A stretch of DNA of 64,000 bases from Halolamina litorea (GCF_026616205.1 NZ_JANHGR010000001.1:558001-622000), one strand, 5' to 3'; shown: positions 45,475-54,763, counted from the first letter of the stretch. Program-made: numbers and translations. Notes: a model not told the origin generated them from the sequence alone.

Positions 45475-45524
45475 GAGAGTGAGTTTGCATTCCGGCATTA
45501 CACAGATGAGTAAGTTTTGCTACG

Positions 45525-45530
45525 GTATAA
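45525..45530 (-). promoter_or_regulatory. TATA-like element of tfb
   Basis: On the minus strand TTATAC follows the A-rich GGGGAAATCC, a possible BRE. Transcription would start near 45502, about 150 nt before the GTG codon, unusually long for a mostly leaderless genome. The same string read on the plus strand could serve the other direction. Confidence 0.45.
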
Positions 45531-45750
45531 GGATTTCCCCGGAGCGCACTCAGTGATAACACCGATTGAGCGCTTCTAACCCACGAATTCAGCGATAACG
45601 AGATATCGGTTAACACCAGCCTACCCGCTTCCGTACGGCGAGTAGGCGGTTACTACTGCTGTGCTAGCATGGGTCATGGTCGGAACAGAACTAAGTAGTG
45701 GGGCTTCACAGGTGCAAGCAGGTCGAACGATGCGTTCCAAGACAGCCACA

Positions 45751-45786
45751 CTCGGACTCGCCTGCCACACCAGTGGCGAGTCCGGG
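45751..45786. repeat. 10-12 bp hairpin in the tfb upstream gap
   Basis: CGGACTCGCC (45753-45762) and GGCGAGTCCG (45775-45784) are perfect complements separated by 12 nt, extended outward by T-G and C-G pairs. The loop can itself form GCCAC/GTGGC. The 637-bp gap 45353-45989 has no convincing gene. Short open frames on both strands there lack family resemblance. The hairpin may belong to a small RNA or a terminator. Confidence 0.5.
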
Positions 45787-45989
45787 ATGACCGGAGTGGG
45801 CCGGTCCGGCTACCTTGGGATTGCATCCGTACGTCCGCAGGTTCGGTCCGATCGGCTCGCAGCGTGAATCGGTTCACGGCGGCCCGGTCGGTGCGAACCT
45901 GCACTCTCCTGAGCCGTCTGTTCACGCCGCGGGCCAACTCCCACGGGAGCTGGTCCCCCAGCACGTTCGAGTCGTGGTGGGAGCATGCG

Positions 45990-46298
45990 ATGAGCACCAA
46001 AAGTTCCGACGGGTCGGCGGTTCGCCGTCAGCCCGTGGGCGTCACCTGTACAGTCAGCGTCCCCCGCAACGCCGCCGGCGACCTCGAAACCGGCGTCCGC
46101 AACCGCCTCCGCGGCGCCGACGGCGTCGACGCGGTCGACGAGATCGACCTCGAGGGCATCCGCCCCGGTCTGAACGACCTCACGGTCACCGTTTCGGCCT
46201 CGCTTGGCGTCGACGACGCCGCCGACGTTGCGGCGGGCTTGGAGGAACGCTTCGGCGTCAGCGACGTCGAAGTCGAGTTACGGACCGGTCCCCCCTGA
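45990..46298 (+). CDS. Small acidic hypothetical protein
   Basis: A 102-residue protein from ATG 45990. A predicted alternating beta/alpha fold (VGVTCTVSVPRNAAGDLETGVRNRL; LNDLTVTVSASLGVDDAADVAAGLEERFG; VSDVEVELRTGPP) suggests a small ferredoxin-like domain. The acidic composition and codon use match the genome. An upstream ATG at 45864 is in frame but the added 42 residues are basic and Ser/Arg-rich, unlike real genes here. Function unknown. Confidence 0.6.
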   Translation: MSTKSSDGSAVRRQPVGVTCTVSVPRNAAGDLETGVRNRLRGADGVDAVDEIDLEGIRPGLNDLTVTVSASLGVDDAADVAAGLEERFGVSDVEVELRTGPP

Positions 46299-46366
46299 TC
46301 GCCGGACTCGCCCCTCCGACACCGCCGGGATCGGCCCTCCACCTTTTTGACGACGCTTCCGCGCAG

Positions 46367-47455
46367 CTACTGCGGCCCCCACTCCCACGCCTCGGCGTCC
46401 TCGTCGGGGTCGGGGGCACCGAAGTACGCCTCGCGCAGCGACTCGCCCCCCCGGTCGCCGCCGAGGTACTCCCGACGGCGATAAGCGTCGTCGATGCGCG
46501 CCTGGAACGCCACCAGGCTGTCCCACTGCATCCCGGCGAAGCCGGCGGCGACGAGCACGAACCCGACCACGGCGGCCAACCCCAACTGCTCGCCGAGGAA
46601 GAGGAAGCCGATCACCGCGGCGACGACGGGCGTGACGTAGTTGACGACGCTCGCGCGCACCGGCCCCATGCTGTTGAGCAGTTCGTAGTAGAGCAGGTAG
46701 CCGACCGCCCCACAGACGACACCGAGGTAGAGCACCGCCCCGACCGTCTCGAAGCGGAGGAGTTCCAACTCCCCCGTCGGCTCGCCGAGGACGACGCTCC
46801 CGAGGTGCAGTTGGATCGCGCCGACGGCCATCATCCACGCCTGGGAGGTGGTCGTCGGCAGCGTCGGCGGCAGCCGTTCGAGCAGCACCGACCCGAGCGC
46901 GAACGCCGCCGCGGCGCCGAACAGGACTGCGACCCCGACCATCGTCCCGTCGTCGTTGGGCAGCGTCGCCACCGCGTCGCCGGCGACGCCGACGCCGAGC
47001 GAGGGCAGCCCCCAGTGTGGCTCCCAGCCGCCGATGATGGCGACGCCGAGCAGGCCGAGCACCGAGCCGACCACGGTACGCACCCCCAGCCGGGCGTCGA
47101 GGAGCACCCACGCGAACACCGGCGTCAGTACCGGCGAGACGCTCTGCAGGATCGCCGCGACCGAACTCGGCACGTACTGCTGGCCGACGAACAGGCCGCC
47201 GATGTTGATCGCGATCAGGAACGTCCCGCCGATCAGGACCGTGGTCCACTCGTGGCGTTCGCGGGGGAGCACTCGCTCGCCGGCGATGAGGACGACGCCG
47301 AACAGGAACAGCGTGGCGGCGTCGTAGCGCAGCCCCGCGAACAACAGCGGCGGAAGCTCACGGAGCCCCACGTCGATGGCCGCGTACGACGAGCCCCAGA
47401 CCAACGCGAGCAGCGCGAACACGCCGTACTCCCGCAGTCCGGTGCCAGCACTCAT
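46367..47455 (-). CDS. EamA/DMT-family transporter
   Basis: A 362-residue protein of the drug/metabolite transporter superfamily with 10 predicted helices in two EamA repeats (from GVFALLALVWGSSYAAIDVGLRELPPLLFAGLRY and from VLYLGVVCGAVGYLLYYELLN). WGSSY and the PVVAAVIGFLFLGEQL block are typical. A soluble acidic C-terminal tail of about 50 residues follows the last helix. ATG 47455 gives the typical start; a longer frame adds basic residues only. Probable metabolite exporter, substrate unknown. Divergent from pus10. Confidence 0.88.
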   Translation of the reverse strand: MSAGTGLREYGVFALLALVWGSSYAAIDVGLRELPPLLFAGLRYDAATLFLFGVVLIAGERVLPRERHEWTTVLIGGTFLIAINIGGLFVGQQYVPSSVAAILQSVSPVLTPVFAWVLLDARLGVRTVVGSVLGLLGVAIIGGWEPHWGLPSLGVGVAGDAVATLPNDDGTMVGVAVLFGAAAAFALGSVLLERLPPTLPTTTSQAWMMAVGAIQLHLGSVVLGEPTGELELLRFETVGAVLYLGVVCGAVGYLLYYELLNSMGPVRASVVNYVTPVVAAVIGFLFLGEQLGLAAVVGFVLVAAGFAGMQWDSLVAFQARIDDAYRRREYLGGDRGGESLREAYFGAPDPDEDAEAWEWGPQ

Positions 47456-47572
47456 GAAGAGAAACTGTCTCAGCCGACACAAGCGAACGGGAAGTATCTG
47501 TGGCACCGCCGGGGACACCGCCGCTGCGCGGGAAGGGCAAGGTAGTTACCCGTTCCGCCCCCGACTCCGGCC

Positions 47573-48856
47573 ATGAGCGTACTCGAGGACGCCCGCGCCG
47601 TCGACGCCGTCGGGGGTGTCTGTGACGCCTGTCTGGGTCGGGTGTTCGCCGACCGGAGCTTCGGCCTCACCAACCGCGAACGGGGCCGCGCGCTCCGGAC
47701 GACGATCGGACTCGAAGACGACGAGCCGCCGGCGTCCGTCGAGCCGGCGGACTGTTGGGTGTGTGAGGGCCACTGTGGCGCCTTCGACGCGTGGGCCGAA
47801 CGCGCCGCCGAAGCCGTCGAGGGCGTCGAGTTCGGTACCTACCAGGTCGGCACCCGGCCGCCGGCGCTGATCGAGGAGAACGAACGGATGCTGCGTGAGG
47901 ACGCCGGCCTCGACGCCGACGCGGGGGAGCCGTTCAAGAGCGAGTTCAACCGCGAGGTCGGCAAGCGCGTCGGCCGACTCACCGGAACCGAGGTCGACTT
48001 CGAGCGCCCCGACGTGCAGTTCCTGCTGGACCTCGGCGACGACGAGGTCGAGGCGAAAGTCAACTCCGCGTTCGTCTACGGGCGCTACCGGAAGCTCGTC
48101 CGGGACATCCCGCAGACGAAGTGGCCGTGTTCGGCCTGCAAAGGCAGCGGCCGACAGGGCCGGGAGCCCTGTGAGGAGTGTGACGGCCTCGGCTACCGCT
48201 ACCCCGAGAGCGTCGAACAGCTGACCGCGCCGGTCGTCGAGGACGTGATGGACGGCGTCGGCGCGACGTTCCACGGCGCCGGCCGCGAGGACGTTGACGC
48301 CCTCATGCTCGGCACGGGCCGGCCGTTCGTCATCGAGATCGAGGAGCCACGCCGCCGGACCGTCGACACCGATCGGCTCCAGTCGGACATCAACGCCTTC
48401 GCCGAGGGGAAAGTCGAGGTCGAGGGACTGCGCCTCGCCACCCACGACATGGTCGAGCGCGTCAAGCGCCACGACGCCTCGAAACGCTACAGCGCGCAGG
48501 TGGCGTTCGAAGAGGCCGTCGACGCCGAGGCGTTCGCCGAGGCCCTCGCCGAACTCGACGGCACGACGATCGAACAGGAGACCCCGAACCGCGTCGACCA
48601 CCGCCGGGCGAGCAAGGTCCGCACCCGCGACGTCTACGAGATCGAGGGCGACCTCGAGGACAGCCACACGGCGACCGTCGAGGTCCACGGCGCCGGCGGC
48701 CTCTACATCAAGGAACTCATCTCCGGCGACGAGGGCCGGACGAACCCCTCGCTCGCGGGCCTCCTCGGCATCGGCGCCGAGGTGACCGCCCTCGACGTGC
48801 TCCGGGTCGACGGCGAGAGCGAGCCCTTCGAGAACGCGGCGTTCTTCCGGGACTGA
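47573..48856 (+). CDS. pus10: tRNA pseudouridine(54/55) synthase Pus10
   Basis: A 427-residue Pus10, which makes pseudouridine 54 and 55 in the archaeal tRNA T arm. N-terminal zinc-binding CDACLGRVF and [11 protein letters not shown], a THUMP-containing region, and a central four-Cys CSACKGSG ... CEECDGLG finger. The catalytic domain carries the Asp in [19 protein letters not shown] and EIEGDLEDS later. Start ATG 47573. It overlaps rnhB by 1 nt (TGATG), so these are translationally coupled. Confidence 0.96.
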   Translation: MSVLEDARAVDAVGGVCDACLGRVFADRSFGLTNRERGRALRTTIGLEDDEPPASVEPADCWVCEGHCGAFDAWAERAAEAVEGVEFGTYQVGTRPPALIEENERMLREDAGLDADAGEPFKSEFNREVGKRVGRLTGTEVDFERPDVQFLLDLGDDEVEAKVNSAFVYGRYRKLVRDIPQTKWPCSACKGSGRQGREPCEECDGLGYRYPESVEQLTAPVVEDVMDGVGATFHGAGREDVDALMLGTGRPFVIEIEEPRRRTVDTDRLQSDINAFAEGKVEVEGLRLATHDMVERVKRHDASKRYSAQVAFEEAVDAEAFAEALAELDGTTIEQETPNRVDHRRASKVRTRDVYEIEGDLEDSHTATVEVHGAGGLYIKELISGDEGRTNPSLAGLLGIGAEVTALDVLRVDGESEPFENAAFFRD

Positions 48857-49506
48857 TGCAGATCGGCGCCGACGAGGCCGGTAAAGGCCCCGCGCTGGGG
48901 CCGATGGTCGCCGGCGCGGTCCGTGCCGACCCCGGCGACCTACCCGCGGGACTCGACGACTCGAAGAAGCTCTCACCGGCGCGCCGCGAAGAGCTTGCTG
49001 CTGCGCTGCGCGACCATCCCGCGATACGGGTCGCCACGGCCGCGATCGAACCCGCACGGATCGACGCTCCCGAGACCGACATGAACACGCTGGGCGTCGC
49101 CGCGCAGGCGGAAGCGATCGCCGCAGTCGCCGGGGCCGACGACGACGTGGTCGCCGACGCCGCCGACACGGACGAAGGCCGGTTCGGTCGCCGACTCCGG
49201 GATGCCGTCGCCGAGCGCGGGACCGCCCTCACGGTCACCGCCGAACACGGTGCCGACGAGGCTCACGCCATCGTCTCCGCGGCCAGCGTCGTCGCCAAGG
49301 TCGAGCGGGACCGCCGGATGGCCGAGATCGACACCGAGTACGGACGTGACGTCGGGAGCGGCTACCCCTCGGACCCGACGACACGAGCCTTTCTCGTGGA
49401 CTACGTCGACGAACACGGGACACTCCCCGGGTGTGCGCGGACGACGTGGGCGACGTGCGAGGACGCCCTCGCGGCCGCCGAGCAGTCCGGCCTGAGCGAC
49501 TTCTAG
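48856..49506 (+). CDS. rnhB: Ribonuclease HII
   Basis: A 216-residue RNase HII that cuts the RNA strand of RNA-DNA hybrids and single ribonucleotides. The N-terminal catalytic [19 protein letters not shown] contains the DE pair, LDDSKKLSP follows, and the second acidic site is [36 protein letters not shown] is the substrate-binding end. Start ATG 48856 overlaps the pus10 stop. The stop overlaps that of the convergent MGMT gene by 4 nt. Confidence 0.96.
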   Translation: MQIGADEAGKGPALGPMVAGAVRADPGDLPAGLDDSKKLSPARREELAAALRDHPAIRVATAAIEPARIDAPETDMNTLGVAAQAEAIAAVAGADDDVVADAADTDEGRFGRRLRDAVAERGTALTVTAEHGADEAHAIVSAASVVAKVERDRRMAEIDTEYGRDVGSGYPSDPTTRAFLVDYVDEHGTLPGCARTTWATCEDALAAAEQSGLSDF

Positions 49507-49904
49507 AAGCGATCCAACCCCTCGCCGCGCTCGAACGCCAGCAGCCGCCGCTTCGCGTCGACGCCGCCCGGCGCCGAGAAGCCGCCGGTCCCGTCCGCGC
49601 CGACGACGCGGTGACAGGGAACGACGACCGGGAGTGGGTTCGCCCCGCAGGCCTGTCCCACGGCGACGGCACCGGAGCCCATCCGGGCAGCGATGTCGCC
49701 GTACCGCCGCGTCTCGCCGTACGGGATCGCCGCCATCGCGCGCATCACGTCGCCGAGGTGGCCCGCCGGGTAGTCCACCGTCAGGTCGAACGCCTGTCGC
49801 TCGCCGGCGGCGTACTGGTCGAGTTGGCGCCGGACCTCGTCGTCGCTCTCGGCGAGCAGGCTCGTGTCCAGGTCGTAGGCGTCGCCACGCAGTCGGACGC
49901 GCAT
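49503..49904 (-). CDS. MGMT-family methylated-DNA-protein cysteine methyltransferase, arginine finger replaced
   Basis: A 133-residue O6-alkylguanine alkyltransferase domain. The winged-helix part [13 protein letters not shown] and the acceptor-cysteine motif [14 protein letters not shown] (Cys97) are intact, and the N-terminal domain is only about 45 residues. The arginine finger that normally flips the base (GAARAVG in Ogt; human Arg128) is V80 in [11 protein letters not shown]. The protein could have altered or weak repair activity. ATG 49904 starts [13 protein letters not shown]. Convergent with rnhB. Confidence 0.88.
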   Translation of the reverse strand: MRVRLRGDAYDLDTSLLAESDDEVRRQLDQYAAGERQAFDLTVDYPAGHLGDVMRAMAAIPYGETRRYGDIAARMGSGAVAVGQACGANPLPVVVPCHRVVGADGTGGFSAPGGVDAKRRLLAFERGEGLDRF

Positions 49905-49947
49905 CTACCGGGGGGAGCGTTCCGGCGGACAAAAGGCTCGCGCCCGG

Positions 49948-50229
49948 TCAGCGGAACGGCGGGAGCGCCCAGCCGTACGCGATGCCCGCGAGTAGCCCGA
50001 CGAGCGCCAGCGCGGCGACGACGAGGAACGGTACGCCGAGGATCAGGAGCAGTCCGAGCAGGACCGGCACGACCAGCACCGCGAACGCAACGCCGCCGAG
50101 CACCTGCATGAGCGCCCACAGCGGCGAGTCACGTTCTTCACGGACGATCCGCCGGACGGCGGCTTCGGTTCCCGGGTCGAGGTCGCCGTCGTCGCCGCTC
50201 GCGTCGCTGTCGTCGGTAGTGGAGGGCAT
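49948..50229 (-). CDS. Small membrane hypothetical protein
   Basis: A 93-residue protein. Residues 1-38 are acidic (DDSDASGDDGDLDPGTEAA) with an RRIVREERDSPLW helix, then two hydrophobic helices (VAFAVLVVPVLLGLLLILGVPFL and VAALALVGLLAGIAYGWALP). It resembles DUF-type accessory proteins found near membrane genes. It lies between MGMT and secD on the same strand. ATG 50229 is preferred; GTG 50235 is possible. Unknown function. Confidence 0.68.
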   Translation of the reverse strand: MPSTTDDSDASGDDGDLDPGTEAAVRRIVREERDSPLWALMQVLGGVAFAVLVVPVLLGLLLILGVPFLVVAALALVGLLAGIAYGWALPPFR

Positions 50230-50270
50230 ACCCACCGGTTCGTGAGAACGGGAGAAAAGCGCTCCGCCGG

Positions 50271-51872
50271 TCAGTGCTCGCCGGTCAGCAGCGAGCGCAG
50301 GATGTCACCGTAGGCCGGCCGCGTGACCAGCACCCCGACGAGCACGCCGAGGATGGTGAAGATCGCGAACCCGCTGAGTTGGCCGAGCGAGAGCACCGCC
50401 AGCGGCGAGAGCGCGACGATGGTCGTCGCCGCCGCGGCGCCGATCACCCAGAACGCCTTGCGGAAGCGGCTCTGGAACACCCGCTGGCTGCTCACCTCGC
50501 CCTCGCTCATCACCTCGTCGGCGATGATGATCAGGTCGTCAACCCCGGTCCCGATGGCGGCGATGAAGCCGGCGATCACCGAGAGGTCGACCGGGTAGCC
50601 GAGCGCGGCGGCCGCACCCATCAGCACCACGACCTCCGAGAGCGCGGTGACGATCATCGGCCCCGCCACCTCGACGCGGCGGTAACGCGCGAACACGACG
50701 CCGCTGACCGCGAGCACCGCGGCGACCCCTGCGAGCAGGGAGTTCGTCTTGAAGCGGTCGGACTGCGAGGGGGCGACGTAGAGCATCGAGTTCGAGTCGA
50801 GGTCGAGTTCGGCCGGCAGGGCGCCGGCGCGGAGGTTGATCGCGACTTCCTGTGCCGTCGAGAGGTTCCCGGTGGTCAGGCTGAACCGCGGGTCGTTGGC
50901 CCACGTCCCATCGCGCATGGGTTCCGCCAGCGTCGAGCGGACGCCGAAGGAGTTCAGCACCTCGCCGTCCTGCACGAGCAGGATACAGGGCTCCGTCGAG
51001 TTGGGGCTCTGCCGGTAGCGACACTCCGTGCCGCCCTCCTGTGCGAGGCCCGTGTCACGGAACCGTTGCTGGACCTCCTGTGCGCTGTCCTCGGCGACGA
51101 CGACGCCGACCTCGGCGCCCTGGCCGCCCTCGGTCTGTCGGGCGTTACCGACCTGCGAGAGGTCGTCGGAGTCCATCACCGTCGTCCGGACGTACGTCCC
51201 GTTCTCGTTGCGGTGGTACGCCTGGATCAGCACCTGGCCGCGGGACTCGACGAGTTCGCGCACCTGGCTCTGGTTCGCGTTGGGCACCTCGACGACGATA
51301 ACGTCGCCGCCGACGACCCGGACGGTCCCGCCCGAGAGGCCGGCCTCGTTGACCTTCTGGCTCAGGATCGACACCGAGGTCTGTTGAGTCACGGCGGAGA
51401 CGCGGTTCTCGACGTTCTCGGCCGGGTAGCCGGCCTCCGAGAGCGCGGCGTCGAGGTCTGCTGCGGTGACGTTGTCGGCGGTCACCTCGACGACGGTCGT
51501 CTGCTGTCTCGTCTCGCCGTACTCGCCGGGGAACCGCACGGTCACGTCAGACGTCGACGCGTTCGCGATGTTACTGGCAACGTCGGACCGAACAGTCGCC
51601 GCCTCGGTCCCGGACGGGACGTCAACCCCGGTCGCGTGTACCCCGATCAGGGGTGCTTGGATCCGCGTCCCGCCGGCGAGTTCGAGGCCGTACTGGATGT
51701 TCGTGATCCCGGAGTCCTCGACGGCGGCGTCGTCGCCCCCGCCGTTCCCGCCGGAACTCGCGGCGAGCGTCGGCGAGAACAGCGCGAACGTGCTGGCGAG
51801 CACGATGGCGACCAGCAGGACGACTCGCCAGTTGCGCTTGATACTGGCCCACGTTCCCTCGTCGTCGGCCAT
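50271..51872 (-). CDS. secD: Protein-export membrane protein SecD
   Basis: A 533-residue SecD. An N-terminal helix (VVLLVAIVLASTFALF) precedes a large extracytoplasmic P1 domain. Five more helices follow the VAINLRAGALPAELDLDSN segment. GVDDLIIIADEVMSEG and AGFIAAIGTGVDDLI are RND-type conserved segments. With SecF it uses the ion gradient to assist late stages of Sec export. ATG 51872 (complement) overlaps the secF stop by 1 nt. Order secF-secD is reversed relative to E. coli but usual in haloarchaea. Confidence 0.94.
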   Translation of the reverse strand: MADDEGTWASIKRNWRVVLLVAIVLASTFALFSPTLAASSGGNGGGDDAAVEDSGITNIQYGLELAGGTRIQAPLIGVHATGVDVPSGTEAATVRSDVASNIANASTSDVTVRFPGEYGETRQQTTVVEVTADNVTAADLDAALSEAGYPAENVENRVSAVTQQTSVSILSQKVNEAGLSGGTVRVVGGDVIVVEVPNANQSQVRELVESRGQVLIQAYHRNENGTYVRTTVMDSDDLSQVGNARQTEGGQGAEVGVVVAEDSAQEVQQRFRDTGLAQEGGTECRYRQSPNSTEPCILLVQDGEVLNSFGVRSTLAEPMRDGTWANDPRFSLTTGNLSTAQEVAINLRAGALPAELDLDSNSMLYVAPSQSDRFKTNSLLAGVAAVLAVSGVVFARYRRVEVAGPMIVTALSEVVVLMGAAAALGYPVDLSVIAGFIAAIGTGVDDLIIIADEVMSEGEVSSQRVFQSRFRKAFWVIGAAAATTIVALSPLAVLSLGQLSGFAIFTILGVLVGVLVTRPAYGDILRSLLTGEH

Positions 51873-52750
51873 TATCGGTTCACCCCCTCGAACTTCCACC
51901 AGCGAAGCAGCGACATGTTCAGCATGTAGGTGTTCAGCAGGTCGGTCGCCAGCCCGAAGACGAGGATCAGTCCGATCGAGGAGAGCAGGCCGATACCGAA
52001 CGCCGTCGCCACGACCGTCATCACGATCATCGCGGCGATGGAGGTCAGGGTCATCGTGATCCCGGTCTCCATCGCGCGATAGGCCGACTCGTAGAAGCTC
52101 CCCTGCCGTCGGAGCACGTGGTTGTTGAGCAGGATGTCCGAGTCGACGGAGTACCCGATGATCATCAGGAGCGCGGCGACCGAACCGAGCGTGAGTTGGA
52201 TCCCGAGGACGTTCATCAGCGCCAGCGGCACGACCACGTCGGAGAACGCCGAGAGCACGACGGCGATGCTCGGGACGAACGTCCGGAACATCGCGAACAC
52301 GAGTACGCTCATACCCACGAAGGCGATGGCGATGCCGCCGAGGGCTTGGATCTGTGCCTCCTCACCGAAACTGGCGGAGGTGCCGTCGATGGAGAGCACA
52401 CTGAACCCCGCGGCCTCGGCCTGACTCTGGAGGGTGTTGCTTTCGACGCCCTCGCCGAACGTCAGGATGTAGGTGTTCTCCTCGGCGATCGGTTGGACGT
52501 TGCTCGGTGCGGGGTCGAAGGCGTCGCTGATCTGCTGTTGTGGGTTCGCACCGTCGACGCCGACGCGCATCTCGGTCCCGCCGGAGAACTCGACGCCGAG
52601 GTCGACCGGCGCGCCGGTGGTGACCCAGACCCCACCGATGATGAGGAGGGCGACCAGCAGCACGCCGAGGGGGACGGCGATGAGCTGTCGGTTCGTGTAC
52701 TCGGAGTAGTCAACCTCCGGAAGCCCGAAGGGGAGGTCGGCAGCGGGCAC
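51872..52750 (-). CDS. secF: Protein-export membrane protein SecF
   Basis: A 292-residue SecF with six predicted helices. The first helix LGVLLVALLIIGGVWV is followed by the conserved periplasmic LGVEFSGGTEMRV. MIIGYSVDSDILLNNHVLRRQG is the SecF signature (VVGYSINDTVVVFDR in bacteria). Starts with GTG at 52750. Divergent from the NfeD gene. It forms a two-gene operon with secD through a 1-nt overlap. Confidence 0.95.
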   Translation of the reverse strand: MPAADLPFGLPEVDYSEYTNRQLIAVPLGVLLVALLIIGGVWVTTGAPVDLGVEFSGGTEMRVGVDGANPQQQISDAFDPAPSNVQPIAEENTYILTFGEGVESNTLQSQAEAAGFSVLSIDGTSASFGEEAQIQALGGIAIAFVGMSVLVFAMFRTFVPSIAVVLSAFSDVVVPLALMNVLGIQLTLGSVAALLMIIGYSVDSDILLNNHVLRRQGSFYESAYRAMETGITMTLTSIAAMIVMTVVATAFGIGLLSSIGLILVFGLATDLLNTYMLNMSLLRWWKFEGVNR

Positions 52751-52900
52751 TCACCTCACCTCCCGGACGAACTGGTTCATACCGCCGATTTCCTCTCGCG
52801 TGCCGAATAAGCCTTCTCTTACCGTGACGGAGCGGGGGTCGGTGCCGCCGGAACCCCCCGGAGCCAACGTTGATACGTACCGCGGTCCAAGCGCGGGACG

Positions 52901-53533
52901 ATGCTGCTCCAGTCCGGGCTCCTCGATCCGTCGACGCTGCCGTTGCTGCTGGTCGCCGCAGGGATCGCGCTCTCCATCGCGGAGGCGCTGGCGCCGGGGG
53001 CACACTTCGTCGTCGTCGGCGTCTCGCTGCTCGCCGCGGGACTGATCGGCCTGCTGGTCCCCGGCTTGGGGGGGCCGTTCGTGCTCGCCGCGCTCGTGCT
53101 CCTGTTCGGAATCGTCACGCTGTACGGCTACCGTGAACTCGACATCTACGGCGGCAAGGGACAGGCCCAGACCAGCGACTCCTCGGACCTGAAGGGTCAG
53201 ACCGCCCGCGTCACCTCCCGGGTCACCCCCAGCGAGGGCGAGGTCAAGATCGACAACGGCGGCTTCAACCCCTACTACTCCGCCCGCACCATCGACGGCG
53301 AGATCCCCGAGGGCGAGGAAGTGATGGTGATCGACCCCGGCGGCGGCAACGTCGTCACCGTCGAGTCCCTCGGCGCCGTCGAGGGGAGCCTCGACCGGGA
53401 GATCGAACGCGCCCGCGCCGAGAACGCCCGGAAGGACGCCGCAGGCGAGCGCAACGACGACACCGCCGCCGCCGATGCTGACGCGGACTCCGACGCCGAC
53501 GCCGAGGAGGAGTTCGAGCGCGAGACCGAGTAG
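52901..53533 (+). CDS. NfeD-like membrane protein
   Basis: A 210-residue NfeD homologue. Three hydrophobic helices (LLLVAAGIALSIAEALAPGAHFV and two more to about residue 85) are followed by an OB-like NfeD domain (DLKGQTARVTSRVTPSEGEVKI ... GEEVMVIDPGGGNVVTVE). An acidic, coiled-coil-like tail ends the protein. In many genomes NfeD pairs with an SPFH/stomatin protein, which here is the next gene. A TATA-like string (GTTGATACG) lies 27-30 nt before ATG 52901. Confidence 0.88.
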   Translation: MLLQSGLLDPSTLPLLLVAAGIALSIAEALAPGAHFVVVGVSLLAAGLIGLLVPGLGGPFVLAALVLLFGIVTLYGYRELDIYGGKGQAQTSDSSDLKGQTARVTSRVTPSEGEVKIDNGGFNPYYSARTIDGEIPEGEEVMVIDPGGGNVVTVESLGAVEGSLDREIERARAENARKDAAGERNDDTAAADADADSDADAEEEFERETE

Positions 53534-53559
53534 CCCGTTTTTCTCCCTCGGCCCGGCCC

Positions 53560-53579
53560 CTGACTGAACGCACAGTCAG
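53560..53579. repeat. 7-bp inverted repeat just before the SPFH promoter
   Basis: CTGACTG (53560-53566) and CAGTCAG (53573-53579) are perfect complements with a 6-nt spacer, located between the NfeD stop and the SPFH TATA-like element. The position fits an operator or a terminator stem. A T5 run at 53538-53542 earlier in the gap may end the NfeD transcript. Confidence 0.5.
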
Positions 53580-53590
53580 CATTTCGGGAA

Positions 53591-53598
53591 ACTATTAA
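53591..53598 (+). promoter_or_regulatory. TATA-like element of the SPFH gene
   Basis: ACTATTAA lies about 27 nt before ATG 53624, consistent with a leaderless transcript separate from the NfeD message. Confidence 0.5.
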
Positions 53599-53623
53599 GA
53601 CACCAACAGCCCAACCCCGAGCT

Positions 53624-54763
53624 ATGGTTATAGTACCGCTACAGGTCGGTGGCGTCGTCGGTGGCGTCGTCGGGCTGTTGTTCCTCCTCGTCGTGATCGC
53701 GGCGGTCTGGCAGGCCGTGGAGATCGTCGACGCGACGGAGAAGAAAGCCCTCACCGTGTTCGGGGAGTACCGGAAGCTGCTCGAACCGGGTATCAACTTC
53801 ATCCCACCGTTCGTCTCCCAGACCCACGCGTTCGACATGCGAACGCAGACGCTTGACGTCCCCCGACAGGAGGCGATCACCCGTGACAACTCCCCGGTCA
53901 CCGCCGACGCCGTGGTCTACATCAAGGTGATGGACGCCCGGAAGGCGTACCTCGAAGTGGACGACTACAAGACCGCGGTCTCGAACCTCGCCCAGACCAC
54001 CCTGCGTGCGGTGCTGGGCGACATGGAACTGGACGACACGCTCAACAAGCGCCAGGAGATCAACGCCCGGATCCGCAAGGAACTCGACGAACCCACCGAC
54101 GAGTGGGGGATCCGCGTCGAGTCCGTCGAGGTCCGCGAGGTCAACCCCTCGAAGGACGTCCAGCAGGCCATGGAGCAACAGACCTCCGCCGAGCGCCGCC
54201 GCCGCGCCATGATCCTCGAAGCACAGGGGGAGCGACGCTCCGCCGTCGAGGAAGCGGAGGGGGAGAAGCAGTCCAACATCATCCGCGCACAGGGGGAGAA
54301 GCAGTCCCAGATCCTCGAAGCGCAGGGTGACGCGATCTCCACCGTGCTCCGCGCGAAGTCCGCCGAGTCGATGGGCGAGCGGGCGATCATCGACAAGGGG
54401 ATGGAGACTCTGGAGAACATCGGTATGGGCGACTCCTCGACGTTCATCCTGCCCCAGGAGCTCACCTCGCTGGTCGGCCGCTACGGCGAGCACCTCACCG
54501 GGAGCAACGTCCAGGAGAAAGAGAGCCTGAACTCCCTCGACTTCGACGCCGAGACCCGGGAGATGCTGGGCCTCGACGACATCGAGGACATCCTCGGTCA
54601 GATCGACGAGGCCGCCGCCCTCGACACCGAAGCGATGGAGGAGGAGGCCGAGAAGATCATGTCCGGCGACACCGAGCCGGACATCCAGTCCGCCGACGAC
54701 GTGGTCGCCGAGGCCGACGACGAGATGGCCGACGCGGTCGCCGAGACAGAGGAGTCCGGCTGA
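53624..54763 (+). CDS. SPFH/Band 7 (stomatin-like) membrane protein
   Basis: A 379-residue SPFH-domain protein. An N-terminal hydrophobic helix (residues about 5-25, GGVVGGVVGLLFLLVVIAAVW) anchors it to the membrane. The Band 7 domain runs from about residue 40 (LTVFGEYRKLLEPGINFIPPFV) through LRAVLGDMELDDTLNKRQEIN. A long coiled coil (MEQQTSAERRRRAMILEAQG; repeated GEKQSQILEAQGDAI) follows, and the C-terminal region is acidic and disordered. It resembles QmcA/stomatin and is probably a membrane scaffold working with the preceding NfeD. Confidence 0.93.
   Translation: MVIVPLQVGGVVGGVVGLLFLLVVIAAVWQAVEIVDATEKKALTVFGEYRKLLEPGINFIPPFVSQTHAFDMRTQTLDVPRQEAITRDNSPVTADAVVYIKVMDARKAYLEVDDYKTAVSNLAQTTLRAVLGDMELDDTLNKRQEINARIRKELDEPTDEWGIRVESVEVREVNPSKDVQQAMEQQTSAERRRRAMILEAQGERRSAVEEAEGEKQSNIIRAQGEKQSQILEAQGDAISTVLRAKSAESMGERAIIDKGMETLENIGMGDSSTFILPQELTSLVGRYGEHLTGSNVQEKESLNSLDFDAETREMLGLDDIEDILGQIDEAAALDTEAMEEEAEKIMSGDTEPDIQSADDVVAEADDEMADAVAETEESG

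Noticed and set aside
45864-45989. Longer start (ATG 45864) for the hypothetical gene at 45990
   Set aside because: The 42 added residues are basic and Ser/Arg-rich, unlike the acidic proteins of this genome.
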